DNA of 64,000 nt. It comes from Posidoniimonas polymericola (GTDB lineage: Bacteria > Planctomycetota > Planctomycetia > Pirellulales > Lacipirellulaceae). The position numbers and the translations under genes were made by a program. Each line of letters starts with the position of its first letter. Positions within the stretch are counted from its first letter, which is position 1. A model generated the notes under the pieces. It saw nothing but the letters and a program-made list of their open reading frames with translations, did no database searches and was not told where the DNA came from. Below are positions 1 through 8,874 of this stretch, one piece after another. Where the stretch lies: positions 558,001-622,000 of the forward strand of contig NZ_SJPO01000002.1 of assembly GCF_007859935.1 (NCBI RefSeq), read 5' to 3'.

Positions 1-217
1 TGGTGTTGGCGCCGCTGAACGAGGCGCCCGTTCCCGGATGGTAGAGCGACTGTGAGGGGTTGCCCAGCACGGTGTCGAGCGTGCCGTCCCCGAGCGACCA
101 GACACCGCCGAGGGCGGTTGTGTCGGCGTAGGAATCGAAGTCCTCGTCCACGATGACGGCGCCGTTGGCGTAGCAGGCCGGCAGCAACATCGCTGCCATG
201 CAGAGGATTTTCTTCAT
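1..217 (-). CDS. Secreted protein, N-terminal fragment (runs off the window)
   Basis: The gene starts at ATG 217 on the minus strand and continues past base 1, so only about 72 residues are visible. A GGAG ribosome binding site lies about 9 bases upstream. The start encodes a signal peptide (MKKILCMAAMLLPACYANGA). The following segment (VIVDEDFDSYADT) resembles the mature N-terminus of the protein at 1972-3129 (VIVNENFESYATD), so the two are probably paralogues. By that analogy the missing part may carry a dockerin module and PEP-CTERM tail, but this cannot be seen. It lies downstream of two same-strand secreted-protein genes and may be the third gene of that operon. Function unknown. Confidence 0.75.
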   Translation of the reverse strand, partial: MKKILCMAAMLLPACYANGAVIVDEDFDSYADTTALGGVWSLGDGTLDTVLGNPSQSLYHPGTGASFSGANT

Positions 218-355
218 GAGCTCAATCTCCAGTTGAATCTGCGTCTAGGTAAACGTTGCTAGGTGGCCTCTCGCCGCTCCGGTGCGGGTCCTATGGTGCT
301 AACTCCCAATGTAAACAAGACGGCACGAATCACGTCTCGTCTTTGCGCACAACTG

Positions 356-1975
356 TCAGGACTTCACGCATCTCGCTCGCCGCCCAATCCAGCGGCACAA
401 CGCAACCCCAAGGAGGCCCGCCAAGCTGCTCGGTTCTGGGGCTGAGTCCGACTGAGGCGACACAGCCGCGCCGCTGTCGTAGTTGTTGCGCCAAATCGCA
501 AGGTCGAGTTCGTCGACCACGCCGTCATCGTTGCCGTCGGCGGCGATCCTGCCGCCGACCGCGCCGTTGAGGCTGCGCCAGGTCGTGTAGTCGGCGGCGT
601 CGACCACGCCGTCGCGGTTGTAGTCGCCCGAGAACCGCGGCTCGAACTCGGCAGAAGGATCCCAGAACACCGTGTCGAGGTAGACCTGGGCGTCCGACGA
701 GCCCTTGATCTGGATCGAGTCGACCGTGACCAAATCGCCGTCCACGACGCCGTTGCCGCCGGACCAGGCGTCCCAGTCTTCGTCCCGATCGATGAACCAA
801 CGGTACTGACGCCACTGGTTGTCGGCAATCACTTCCTTGAACACGCCCCGCTCGCCCGTGTCGGGATCGTCCAACGCGATCGAGACCGTCAGGCCCGGGT
901 CGTCGGTCTTGAGCCAGAAGCCGACCGCGCCGTCGGCCTCGAACCTCAGGTTGGCCACGCCGGCGGCCACGTTCTGCGAGCCGCCGAAGTCGCTGAACCG
1001 GGCCGCGGAGACGTGCCGCAGCAGGAACTCCTCGCCGGAAGACTCGTCGTAGGTGATGTCGATCAACTGCGAGTGGGTCCCCTCGTGGGCCGTGTCGGCC
1101 GACCGCTCGGCCGTGCTGCCGGCGATATTGGCGGTCGTGCTGCCGGAGTAGGTCGGGTCGCGGTTGAAGTAGCCCTCGTGCCCCTGGTAGGTGCGTCGCG
1201 AGCGGTCGGCGTAGTTATCGAAGCTGGTCAGCACCTTCCGGCCGTAGGTCACCGACGTGCCGGCTGTGCTCGCCGTGCGGAGCTGGATGTCGGCGCCGTA
1301 GTAGTACTTCAGGATGTCGACATACGACACACTGTTGTCCGACAAGAAGTCGGCGCCGTTCTGGCTCTTGGCGCCGCGGTTGGGCCAGTTGGGGTTGGTC
1401 CGCGTTCCCTGAAAGCCGAGCGGGGTGCCGGTGTTCGTCCCGCCCGACAGGCCGTTCTCGTACGGGTAGGTGACCCACTTCTGGGTATTGGTCGGGTCGG
1501 AGTCGCCCGCGTTCGGTACGGCGCTCGGGTTGGCGGGATCGAACGGACCGGTGGGAATAGCGCCCGCCACGTAGAAGGCCGCGATCAGGACGTCGCCGCC
1601 GCCGAAGTTCTCGATGGAGAGGATCTCGCCCTCGGTGTCACGGGCGGCGGCGTAGTGGATCGCCTGGGGCGACCCCGAGCAGCTGTAGACCTGGTCGACC
1701 GTGCCGTCGGCGATGGATCCGGAGCGGTCCATCTTGTAGTAGGCGTAAGTCCGGGCGGCCACCGCCTGGGCCTTGAGCGCCTCGTAACTGGCGCCGCCGT
1801 TCTCACAGAGCACGCAGTTAGGGACGTAATCCGTGTCGGTCGGCACACTGCCCGAGCCGATGACGTTGATGTTGGGCAACGCGGTGAACTGGGCGACCGC
1901 GACCGCAGAAAAAAGCGTCGCCGCCATGACGGCGGCGACGCGTGCTAGTTGCCTAACTGCCGCAGACAAGCTCAT
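356..1975 (-). CDS. Secreted SpoIID/LytB-domain protein with dockerin module and PEP-CTERM tail
   Basis: A 539-residue protein. Residues 1-28 form a signal peptide. Residues 66-78 (ALKAQAVAARTYA) match the SpoIID/LytB signature; in sporulators SpoIID is a lytic transglycosylase acting on denuded glycan strands. Two cysteines flank its start (CVLC, 54-57). A middle region of about 180 residues looks like a carbohydrate-binding-type beta domain. Residues about 450-500 hold two calcium-loop repeats (GDYNRDGVVDAADYT and DGNDDGVVDELDL) of dockerin type I, followed by PEP and a short hydrophobic, Arg-rich tail typical of PEP-CTERM sorting. The ATG overlaps the stop of the upstream gene by 4 bases (ATGA), indicating translational coupling. 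The domain call is good; the substrate is inferred. Confidence 0.82.
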   Translation of the reverse strand: MSLSAAVRQLARVAAVMAATLFSAVAVAQFTALPNINVIGSGSVPTDTDYVPNCVLCENGGASYEALKAQAVAARTYAYYKMDRSGSIADGTVDQVYSCSGSPQAIHYAAARDTEGEILSIENFGGGDVLIAAFYVAGAIPTGPFDPANPSAVPNAGDSDPTNTQKWVTYPYENGLSGGTNTGTPLGFQGTRTNPNWPNRGAKSQNGADFLSDNSVSYVDILKYYYGADIQLRTASTAGTSVTYGRKVLTSFDNYADRSRRTYQGHEGYFNRDPTYSGSTTANIAGSTAERSADTAHEGTHSQLIDITYDESSGEEFLLRHVSAARFSDFGGSQNVAAGVANLRFEADGAVGFWLKTDDPGLTVSIALDDPDTGERGVFKEVIADNQWRQYRWFIDRDEDWDAWSGGNGVVDGDLVTVDSIQIKGSSDAQVYLDTVFWDPSAEFEPRFSGDYNRDGVVDAADYTTWRSLNGAVGGRIAADGNDDGVVDELDLAIWRNNYDSGAAVSPQSDSAPEPSSLAGLLGVALCRWIGRRARCVKS

Positions 1976-3129
1976 GCCACGCGGCTCCGGCGGGCGCCGG
2001 TCAGGACAGTGGCGAGCACGCCAGCGATCAAACCGAGTGCAGTCGGCTCGGGGGCAGCCGTCGCGGCCGTAATGGTAGAGCCGTCCGACCCGTAGTTGCT
2101 GACCCAGACATTGTAATCACCGGTGTTGATGGTGCCGTCGCCGTTGCCGTCGGCGCCCTCGCCGGGCGTAACGTTCTGGTTGAACGTGTCACGCCAGACG
2201 GTGTAGTCGGCGGCGTCGACAAGGCCATCCCCGTTGTAGTCGCCGGTGAGTCCGCCGCCCGTCTCCACGTCGACCAGGGTGAGGCTGATATTGTCAAACA
2301 CCACGCCGCCGCCGGCGGAGGTCACGCCGGACGGGCCGCCGATCCGCAGGTTGTTGTAGCCGTTGGCGGTAGTCACGATGTCGAACGTCTGCGAGTAGTC
2401 GACGCCGGCCGACTCGGTGGCGTTGTTGATGCCGTCGCGGTACAGGTCCATCGTGATGGTGATGTCGGACGGCGTGATGATGGCCGAGTAGCGGTGCCAG
2501 GCCTCGCCGATGTCGCCGGGGCCAACGATGCCGTCGCCCTCGAGTTCTTCGTCGGGGATGACGTCGAGCGACGGGTCGAGCTCGATGGGCACCCAGCCGC
2601 CGGTGTAGCCGGTCGCGCCGCCCGGGAACAGCACCATGCGGGCGCCGTAGCTCGGGTTGTCGACGACGGTGCCGTCGGTCAGGCTGAACGAGTTCCAGAA
2701 GCCGAGCTCGATGATATTCTCGGTGCCGATAACATCGCTGTACCGCAGGCCGATCGACATCCGCTTGTTGCCCGCGGCTTCGGTGTCGAAGATGTCGCCC
2801 GACAAGACTAAGCTCTGCGACTCGGTCGGGACGACGGCGTTGCCGGCGGCGCCGCTGGTGCCCAGCGGCATCGTGTACTGGTTCACCGATCCGCCCAGGT
2901 GGTCGACGCCCTTCGTGCCGCCAAGACCATCGCCCGGGTAGGCATTCGGGTTGATCGTGCCGTCGTCGAGGATTCCGTCGTCCGAGGTGTTGCTGGACGC
3001 CCACACCGCATAGAGGTCGGCGTCGGTGGCGTAAGACTCGAAATTCTCGTTGACGATCACGGTGTCCGCGAGCAGCGTCCCCGTGATGCAAAGGGTCAGG
3101 GCTAAGGAGGTTAGGTAGCGGGCGGTCAT
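1972..3129 (-). CDS. Secreted PEP-CTERM protein with dockerin module, function unknown
   Basis: I start this gene at ATG 3129 because a signal peptide follows directly (MTARYLTSLALTLCITGTLL); an in-frame extension to 3207 adds non-signal sequence. The 385-residue product has a beta-rich mature part resembling lectin or LamG-like folds, though I cannot name the family. Near the C-terminus it has a dockerin-type pair of loops (GDYNGDGLVDAADYTVWRD and DGNGDGTINTGDYNVW), then PEPTALGLIAGVLATVLTG and basic residues, a PEP-CTERM-like anchor. Its mature N-terminus resembles the truncated gene at 1-217. It is translationally coupled to the SpoIID-domain gene through a 4-base overlap, so the two are probably made together at the cell surface. 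Confidence 0.8.
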   Translation of the reverse strand: MTARYLTSLALTLCITGTLLADTVIVNENFESYATDADLYAVWASSNTSDDGILDDGTINPNAYPGDGLGGTKGVDHLGGSVNQYTMPLGTSGAAGNAVVPTESQSLVLSGDIFDTEAAGNKRMSIGLRYSDVIGTENIIELGFWNSFSLTDGTVVDNPSYGARMVLFPGGATGYTGGWVPIELDPSLDVIPDEELEGDGIVGPGDIGEAWHRYSAIITPSDITITMDLYRDGINNATESAGVDYSQTFDIVTTANGYNNLRIGGPSGVTSAGGGVVFDNISLTLVDVETGGGLTGDYNGDGLVDAADYTVWRDTFNQNVTPGEGADGNGDGTINTGDYNVWVSNYGSDGSTITAATAAPEPTALGLIAGVLATVLTGARRSRVA

Positions 3130-3331
3130 GGTGAACTCCGTCGGGAAGGTGTCAACCGGTGTCGGGGATGCGTGCGACAGGGGGACCGAGGGGCCGCCAC
3201 ACCGCACTCTCTAAGCTGATTGGAAACGCAAGGAATTACCACTGGCTTTAGCGCACGTGTTTCGCGCTCGTCGGTGACTCGGCACGTGGCTCGTCTCGGT
3301 TCGACGCGTCGCAAGGGTTGGAGCCGGCAGT

Positions 3332-4435
3332 CTAGCCGCGGCCCCGTTTAACGATGCGGGTTAAATCATCGGCGCGGACCGCCTGGGCGCGGTGGGCTTC
3401 CTTCTCGATGTCGTAGTTGATGGTGTGCACCGAGCCATCGCAGAAGGTCATGTTCAGGCCGCCCGAGTGGGCGCTCCCAAACGCGAACACGTTGCCCCAC
3501 CCGTCGACGTCCGTGTCCTGACGAGGCTGGTACTCCTCGGGATTACTCGGGCGGTAGGCGTCGGGCGCCCAGGCAACACGGTGGTTGTCCCACTCGAAGC
3601 CGACGAACGCCGACTGGTTGTCGCTGTACCGCTGATAGGAATCCGTGGCGTTCTTGACGCCGTCGTAGATGATCGGCGACATGAACTTCTCGCCGAACAA
3701 GTAGGTCTTGCTGAGGCCATCGACAATCTTGGCAGGCTTGATCTCGCTGCGGTAGTGGATAACGCCGGTCTGGAAGTAGTCGCCCTTGGTTGGGTCGTTG
3801 GTCTTCGTCCAGCTCGTCGAGCCGGAATCTGCCTGGGCGTAGTTGTTTGGCTGCCAGAACGTCGCCCCAATGCTGGTTGAGGCGAAGTGCCGTGAGTCGC
3901 CACTGTTCGCGGCGTAGTCTGACTTAGGCACCGCGACTAAGTCCTTGACCCAGACCTGCTCCTTGATCGATCCCCAGTCGACCGGGTAGCCGATCGCCGG
4001 CCGCCGCGAGGGGCAGCTAAACACGTCGATCGGCGTGGAGTTCATAATCTTCGACGCCTGCTCGTAGGCCGCGGTGTCCGAGCCAAGGCCCTGCAGCAGG
4101 TTCTGCAGGTTGCTCTCCTCCAAGTACGACAAAAGGCTGAAGCACCAACTGCCGGGCTGCTTCTTGCCGAATCCGCGGTTCACATCGCCGACGTACCACT
4201 GGCCCCAACCGCCGCTGGGGAAGTATCCGTGGGTGTCTTCGTGCAGCAGGGCCGCCAGGCCGAGCTGCTTGAGTTGATTCTTGCACTGGGCGCGGCGGGC
4301 CGCTTCGCGGGCCGCCTGAACCGCCGGCAGCAGCAGGGCGATCAACACCCCGATAATGGCGATCACTACCAGCAGTTCCACAAGAGTGAAGCCGCGACTC
4401 GGGTAGCGTTGGGGGCGTTGAGCAGACAACGTCAT
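3332..4435 (-). CDS. DUF1559 prepilin-type N-methylation domain protein
   Basis: Start ATG 4435 is chosen because AAGGAT lies about 7 bases upstream and the type IV pilin-like leader follows at once ([20 protein letters not shown]). The 367-residue product has the prepilin cleavage and methylation segment at residues 14-40, the [11 protein letters not shown] helix, and the C-terminal [17 protein letters not shown] stretch that closes DUF1559 proteins. DUF1559 proteins are greatly expanded in planctomycetes and are probably surface pseudopilins; their exact function is not established. It is a single gene with about 200 bases to its downstream neighbour. Confidence 0.93.
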   Translation of the reverse strand: MTLSAQRPQRYPSRGFTLVELLVVIAIIGVLIALLLPAVQAAREAARRAQCKNQLKQLGLAALLHEDTHGYFPSGGWGQWYVGDVNRGFGKKQPGSWCFSLLSYLEESNLQNLLQGLGSDTAAYEQASKIMNSTPIDVFSCPSRRPAIGYPVDWGSIKEQVWVKDLVAVPKSDYAANSGDSRHFASTSIGATFWQPNNYAQADSGSTSWTKTNDPTKGDYFQTGVIHYRSEIKPAKIVDGLSKTYLFGEKFMSPIIYDGVKNATDSYQRYSDNQSAFVGFEWDNHRVAWAPDAYRPSNPEEYQPRQDTDVDGWGNVFAFGSAHSGGLNMTFCDGSVHTINYDIEKEAHRAQAVRADDLTRIVKRGRG

Positions 4436-4900
4436 AGCGATCCTTTTGGCTCTCGTCCGCGGCCGGGTTGGGTCCGCGTGAATATCTTTGTTCCGAATCA
4501 GTCCGGGGCCACGCCCCAGGAACAACAATCCCATCTCCGATGACTCTGACCGCCTGTGGTCAAGGCCTCGTCTCCACGGCGGCGGAACCCGGCCAGGCCA
4601 ATCCACGCCGTCTCTGCGAGCCCGCGCAGCTACTCCCTGCACAGAGAACCAGTGCAGGGGGAGAGGCGGTTCACATCTCTCTAGAGTACCGACGGGCGGC
4701 ATCAAAACTGCGGAGTTAAATGTCATCTTTGCGCAGGCCTGCAGCGGCTGAACTGCGGCCGAGAGAGCTGCTCGCAGGGGACGCTGCAACGCCCAACTTC
4801 TAGCGTCGCAGGCCGAGCAGAATCCGTCGAATAGTTTGTCGCCCCTGCTGCGGTACGCCGTGGTGCGTAGTGCCGCAGGCAGGCCGCGCGGTCGACCGCG
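4436..4900. other. Gene-free stretch upstream of the DUF1559 gene
   Basis: 465 bases between the minus-strand DUF1559 gene and the end of the upstream minus-strand amidase gene. It should contain the DUF1559 promoter and long 5' leader. The only structure I see is the inverted repeat at 4635-4659. Short open frames here have no plausible protein signature. Confidence 0.6.
4635..4659. repeat. 8-bp inverted repeat (possible leader hairpin)
   Basis: CCCTGCAC at 4635-4642 faces GTGCAGGG at 4652-4659 across a 9-base loop. There is no T-run on either strand, so it is not a classical terminator. It lies about 200 bases upstream of the DUF1559 start codon and could be an mRNA leader structure or an operator. 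Confidence 0.4.
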
Positions 4901-7900
4901 CTAGCGGCGTCGCTGGGACACGCCAGGACGCCACTCGGACCCGTCTTCCGACTGCCATTCAGGCTGGGCGAAGGCCCCGTCCGTTGTGCTGACAGACGCT
5001 CCGTGGGCCACCCGATCGATCGATTGCCGTGAGGAATCGCCGCCCCGGCCGATGCGGTCGAAGTACAGCGCGAGCGCCTGCGTCCGCTGGTCCACGTCTG
5101 CCGGGGTCGTGCTGTTGTCGGTCGGTGAGTGGCGCGGGCGCTCAATACTCACCACGCTGCCGGGGCTCGGCGCCGCCATTACCAGCAGGTCGGTCATCGC
5201 GGCAGGCTCGACCGCGGTTTCAATGGCAGGCTCGGCAGCCGAGGCCGCAAGCGGCGTCGAGAGTGGCGCCGTGATGGGCGTCGCGGCGGCTAGGGAAATG
5301 GTCCCGTACTGATCCCGCCAGAGCTGCCCGTCGGCGGCGTCAACTTGGCCATCAAAGTTGCCGTCGGCGCCGTAGCCCTGTGGCACGCTCTGCCCCTTCA
5401 GCGAGCGGTACACCGTGTAGTCGGCCGCGTCGACCAGCCCGTCGTGGTTGAAGTCGCCCGACTCAATGCCCTTGCCGGTCAGCACGACGCGGACCGCGTC
5501 GGCGACGAGTAGCGAACCGGTCGACCCAGCGCTGGTAGACGCGTTGAGCGTGACGGTGAGGTCGCCCGGTGCGACCTCGAGCGTGGTGAGCAGCACCCAC
5601 TCTAGGTCGTTGCCCGCCTGGTTGACGAACTTGTTGACGGTCTGTCCACCTGCGGTCACTTGGAATCGGGCGGCGCCGCTGCGGTCTGGCCCGGCCGGGA
5701 ACTGGACGTAGACCTCGGCGGTTCCGGCGATCGGCAGCGTGGTGTTCCAGTTTGCCTGGCCCTGCCCACCAACCGTGTTGGTCTGGTACCCGCCGCCCGC
5801 GTAGCCGCCGGTAGCGTTGTCCACCCACGTGCCGGTGGTGGTGAAGTAGGGCGCCGCGGCGTCGTTGTCGAGGATCTGCTCGATCACGACGTTTGGCACG
5901 AAGTCGCCGTTGAAGAACTCGAAGACCCGTTGCATCACGTCGGCGCGATCGGACGCATGGGTGATGGTCTCGAACGGGAAGGCGAGCATGACGAGCCGCT
6001 GATCGCCGTCGGAGTACTGCAGGCCCGCCGCGCCGGCGCCATTGGCGTAGTTGAGCGCGGCCGACGCGCCGCCGGTCGGGGTAAGCACGTCGGGCGAGTT
6101 GACGTCGTAGAACTGGTCGCCGTCGTCGAACGACAGGCTCAGGCCGTCGAAGATCGATCCGCTTGCTCCCGCCGCCGAGTACGTCCCGGCGTCGTCCGAC
6201 ACGTAGTCGGCCATCAGCGTCTGGTTGTAGAAGTCCCGCCCGTTGTTGAGGGCGTCGAGGTCCCAGCCGATCTCCGAGCCCGACACAAACAGCTTGCCGC
6301 CCCCCGACAGGTAGGCGGCGACCGCGCTCTGCTCGCTGGCGTCGAACGTGTGGTCGGCCGACGATTCCTCGCCCAGGATCCAGAAGACCGAGTCGTAGTC
6401 GGCAAGGTCGACCGTCCCGTTGGCCACCAGCTCGTTGGCGGCGGTGTCGACAGACGTGCCGGGCGCGGCGGCCTGGATGGCCGAGGCCATCTGCACGGCG
6501 TAGTCGAACGAGTTGCTCTGCCTCGGACGGACCCGCTCGAGCGAGCCGCCCGAGACGTACTGCTGGGTCGGGTTCTGCGAGCGGTCCAGGCGGTCGAACC
6601 CGTTGACAATCAGCACCCGCGGCTGGCTCGCCACGGGGGTTGCGGCGACCACCTCGCTGCCGGGCGACTGCCCCGCCGCGTTGTTGGCCGCGACCTTAAA
6701 GTAGTACGTCTGGGAGGGGTCGAGCCCGGCGATGACGAGCGAGGTAGCGCCGGCGCCGGCGACGTAGCGTCCCCCGTCAAAACCGTACCCGTTGGCCGAG
6801 GCGTACACCGTGAAGCCCGCCGCGGCGTCGCCGGCGTAGCTGTTGGCGGCGCCCGCCGACCAGTGGACCACGACCTCGCCGGAGGCCTGGGTCTCGACCC
6901 AGACCTGCTCTGGCTGGGACGGGGCGTCCTGGTTGGGGGTGGCGCCGGAATCGACCGAGTTGAAGTAGTCGACGATCCCCTGGTAGGTCGCCCGGGCGAT
7001 GGCGTCACGCACCTTGGGGTCCCGCATCAGCTCGGCGTCGAGCTGGTTGTCGTGGAACGCGGTCTCGACGATGGTGGCGTCGAACTCGTCGTTGATGTAG
7101 GTGTTGTTGATCTCGCCGTAGTTGAATGAAGCTTGGTAGGTCAGGCTGGTGCGGTTGGCCCACGCGTGCTCGAAGCCGGCGTCCTGCGCCACCAGGTCGT
7201 TGTTGACCTGTGTGGCCAGAGCCTGGGCGAGGAAGAGCTGGTTCGGGGTGTCGCCGCCGCTGCTGGTGTTGTGCAGCCCGACCACGCCGCGGCCGCCACC
7301 GGCGTTGGAGTGGAAACTGACGAACAGCCGGTCCGACAGCACGCCGTCCTGCGAGCGGTTCATGTACGCCGCGTAGCGTGGCGAAGCGCTGACCGTCGCG
7401 CTGCGGTCTTCTGAAGAACTACGGTAGGTCGAATCGGAGACCCCCTGCGAGTGGTCGACGTGCCACTGGATCCAGTACAGGGCGGCCTCGTCCTCGCGGT
7501 CGAATCCCGACACGCCGCCGCCGCGGTCGATGTCGCCCACGCCGTTGCCGAAGCGGATCATGTCCGCGATCACCACGCGATCCAACTCACTCGACTCGTT
7601 GCTGATCTCGACGTAGCCGTCGGTCCCGGCCTCGAAGTAGTAGGTCCCCAGGTAGACCGTGCCGTTGCCGACCTGGCGGTGGTTGACGGTCACCTCGGTG
7701 ACGCCGCCGCTGTGCTTGACCTTGTACAGCTGGTCCGCGGCGCGGTCGGAACCGTAGCGGGTCCACGAGTACACCGGGTAGAAGCCCGGCTCGGGGATGT
7801 TGGGCTGGTAGCGCGCGGTCGCGGTTTCGGTCGCGGAGGTCGACGCGTACCGGTACGGCACGTCGCCGGCGTCGCCGAAGTAGACCGAGGCCGAGCTGTC

Positions 7901-8296
7901 TGACCACGCGCCGGTGTAGGTGACGCTGACGTCGTCGTTGTCGAGCACGACCTCGTTCGACTGGTGGCCGATCGGCCGCAGCGCGGCCACGGTCGCGCCG
8001 GCGTCGAACAGGTAGTCCGCCAGCATCGACATCTGGTCCTGGTTGCCAAAGTCCTCGACCATGCCGAGCAGCAGCGGACGCTGCGAGGTCCAGGAGCCGT
8101 TGCCCAGGTTGTCGGCCGTGTACCCGTGGCCGCCGTGGAGGTAGACGATTTTGCCGTCGAGCGAGCCGGACGGCTGCGTCCCGACCTCGACGAGCCCGGC
8201 CGCCGACAGGGGCAGCCGCGCCTCGAGCGGCTCGATCCGCAGCTCCCGCCCGCCCCGTTGGGTCGGACGCCCGCCGCGGTGATCTCGAATTTTCAT
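4901..8296 (-). CDS. Secreted N-acetylmuramoyl-L-alanine amidase (amidase_3) with golvesin-like, FN3 and dockerin modules
   Basis: About 1131 residues from ATG 8296; a TTG at 8317 is an alternative start. Residues 19-31 (LRIEPLEARLPLS) are the planctomycete LEPR-type N-terminal motif. An amidase_3 zinc site is visible in order: YLHGGHG near residue 57, then SFHSNAGGG and ETAFHDN further on. Between the first and later parts lies an inserted golvesin-like domain (about 110-250), which is unusual. After the amidase come a fibronectin III-type domain, a GATase-like segment (VLIVNGFDRLDR), a second golvesin-like domain and a dockerin pair with VDAADYTVYRS. The last 110 residues are low-complexity. 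The family cleaves the MurNAc-L-Ala bond of peptidoglycan. The exact start is uncertain. Confidence 0.83.
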   Translation of the reverse strand: MKIRDHRGGRPTQRGGRELRIEPLEARLPLSAAGLVEVGTQPSGSLDGKIVYLHGGHGYTADNLGNGSWTSQRPLLLGMVEDFGNQDQMSMLADYLFDAGATVAALRPIGHQSNEVVLDNDDVSVTYTGAWSDSSASVYFGDAGDVPYRYASTSATETATARYQPNIPEPGFYPVYSWTRYGSDRAADQLYKVKHSGGVTEVTVNHRQVGNGTVYLGTYYFEAGTDGYVEISNESSELDRVVIADMIRFGNGVGDIDRGGGVSGFDREDEAALYWIQWHVDHSQGVSDSTYRSSSEDRSATVSASPRYAAYMNRSQDGVLSDRLFVSFHSNAGGGRGVVGLHNTSSGGDTPNQLFLAQALATQVNNDLVAQDAGFEHAWANRTSLTYQASFNYGEINNTYINDEFDATIVETAFHDNQLDAELMRDPKVRDAIARATYQGIVDYFNSVDSGATPNQDAPSQPEQVWVETQASGEVVVHWSAGAANSYAGDAAAGFTVYASANGYGFDGGRYVAGAGATSLVIAGLDPSQTYYFKVAANNAAGQSPGSEVVAATPVASQPRVLIVNGFDRLDRSQNPTQQYVSGGSLERVRPRQSNSFDYAVQMASAIQAAAPGTSVDTAANELVANGTVDLADYDSVFWILGEESSADHTFDASEQSAVAAYLSGGGKLFVSGSEIGWDLDALNNGRDFYNQTLMADYVSDDAGTYSAAGASGSIFDGLSLSFDDGDQFYDVNSPDVLTPTGGASAALNYANGAGAAGLQYSDGDQRLVMLAFPFETITHASDRADVMQRVFEFFNGDFVPNVVIEQILDNDAAAPYFTTTGTWVDNATGGYAGGGYQTNTVGGQGQANWNTTLPIAGTAEVYVQFPAGPDRSGAARFQVTAGGQTVNKFVNQAGNDLEWVLLTTLEVAPGDLTVTLNASTSAGSTGSLLVADAVRVVLTGKGIESGDFNHDGLVDAADYTVYRSLKGQSVPQGYGADGNFDGQVDAADGQLWRDQYGTISLAAATPITAPLSTPLAASAAEPAIETAVEPAAMTDLLVMAAPSPGSVVSIERPRHSPTDNSTTPADVDQRTQALALYFDRIGRGGDSSRQSIDRVAHGASVSTTDGAFAQPEWQSEDGSEWRPGVSQRRR

Positions 8297-8874
8297 GGGT
8301 ATGTTTTTCTGTTCCAAGCAAGCGTAGTGGCGCGTCCGCCAGCCGCCGGGCGCTCTAGGTTACCCGCCCGGGGGGTGGCGTGCGGATGCCCGCGGTGACT
8401 AAGCTCGAGTCAAGCGGGCTGTCACGCCGATGGCCGTCGACTTCTCGCCGTCCCAATAGCAGCCACCCAATAGCAGCCACCCAGCAGCAGCCACCCCGTG
8501 ACGGCCGAACTGGGGCGGCCGATCCGCGGCGGCCTATCGCGGTTTCAGGTCGCTTGAACCTGCCGCCGTGATGGCAAGTTGAGCTAGCCCGACCTTCCCT
8601 GACACAACTACTTTCAAACCGCCCAGCGCGATGCAATTCAGCCTAATCGGGCGGTTTGGGTGTGGAGGAGAAATCCTGCCGCTTATCCGGATGTTATTCC
8701 CCGCCAGCATGCGCAGCCAACAAAGGGCAGCGCAGTTCTATCTCACATTCGCGCATCTGATCTGGGAGCCCTCGTAGTCTCCATATAGGATCGTTGGTAC
8801 CGACGTAGAGCGCTGCTCCCGCCCGCCGCGACCCCCCCCACTCGTCGCTTTTTAGAACCGCCAGCTGATCAAGC
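8297..8874. other. Divergent intergenic region between the amidase gene and murQ
   Basis: 578 bases separating a minus-strand and a plus-strand gene, so it must hold two promoters. It contains the 14-bp tandem repeat at 8452-8493. I see no convincing gene in it. Confidence 0.6.
8452..8493. repeat. Three 14-bp tandem repeats
   Basis: CCCAATAGCAGCCA occurs at 8452-8465 and 8466-8479, followed by the variant CCCAGCAGCAGCCA at 8480-8493 with two differences. It sits in the divergent promoter region upstream of murQ and of the amidase gene. Confidence 0.85.

Noticed and set aside
5660..7129. A 489-codon plus-strand frame inside the amidase gene
   Set aside because: It is antisense to a clear multi-domain gene and its product is a Val/Arg/Gly-rich shadow.
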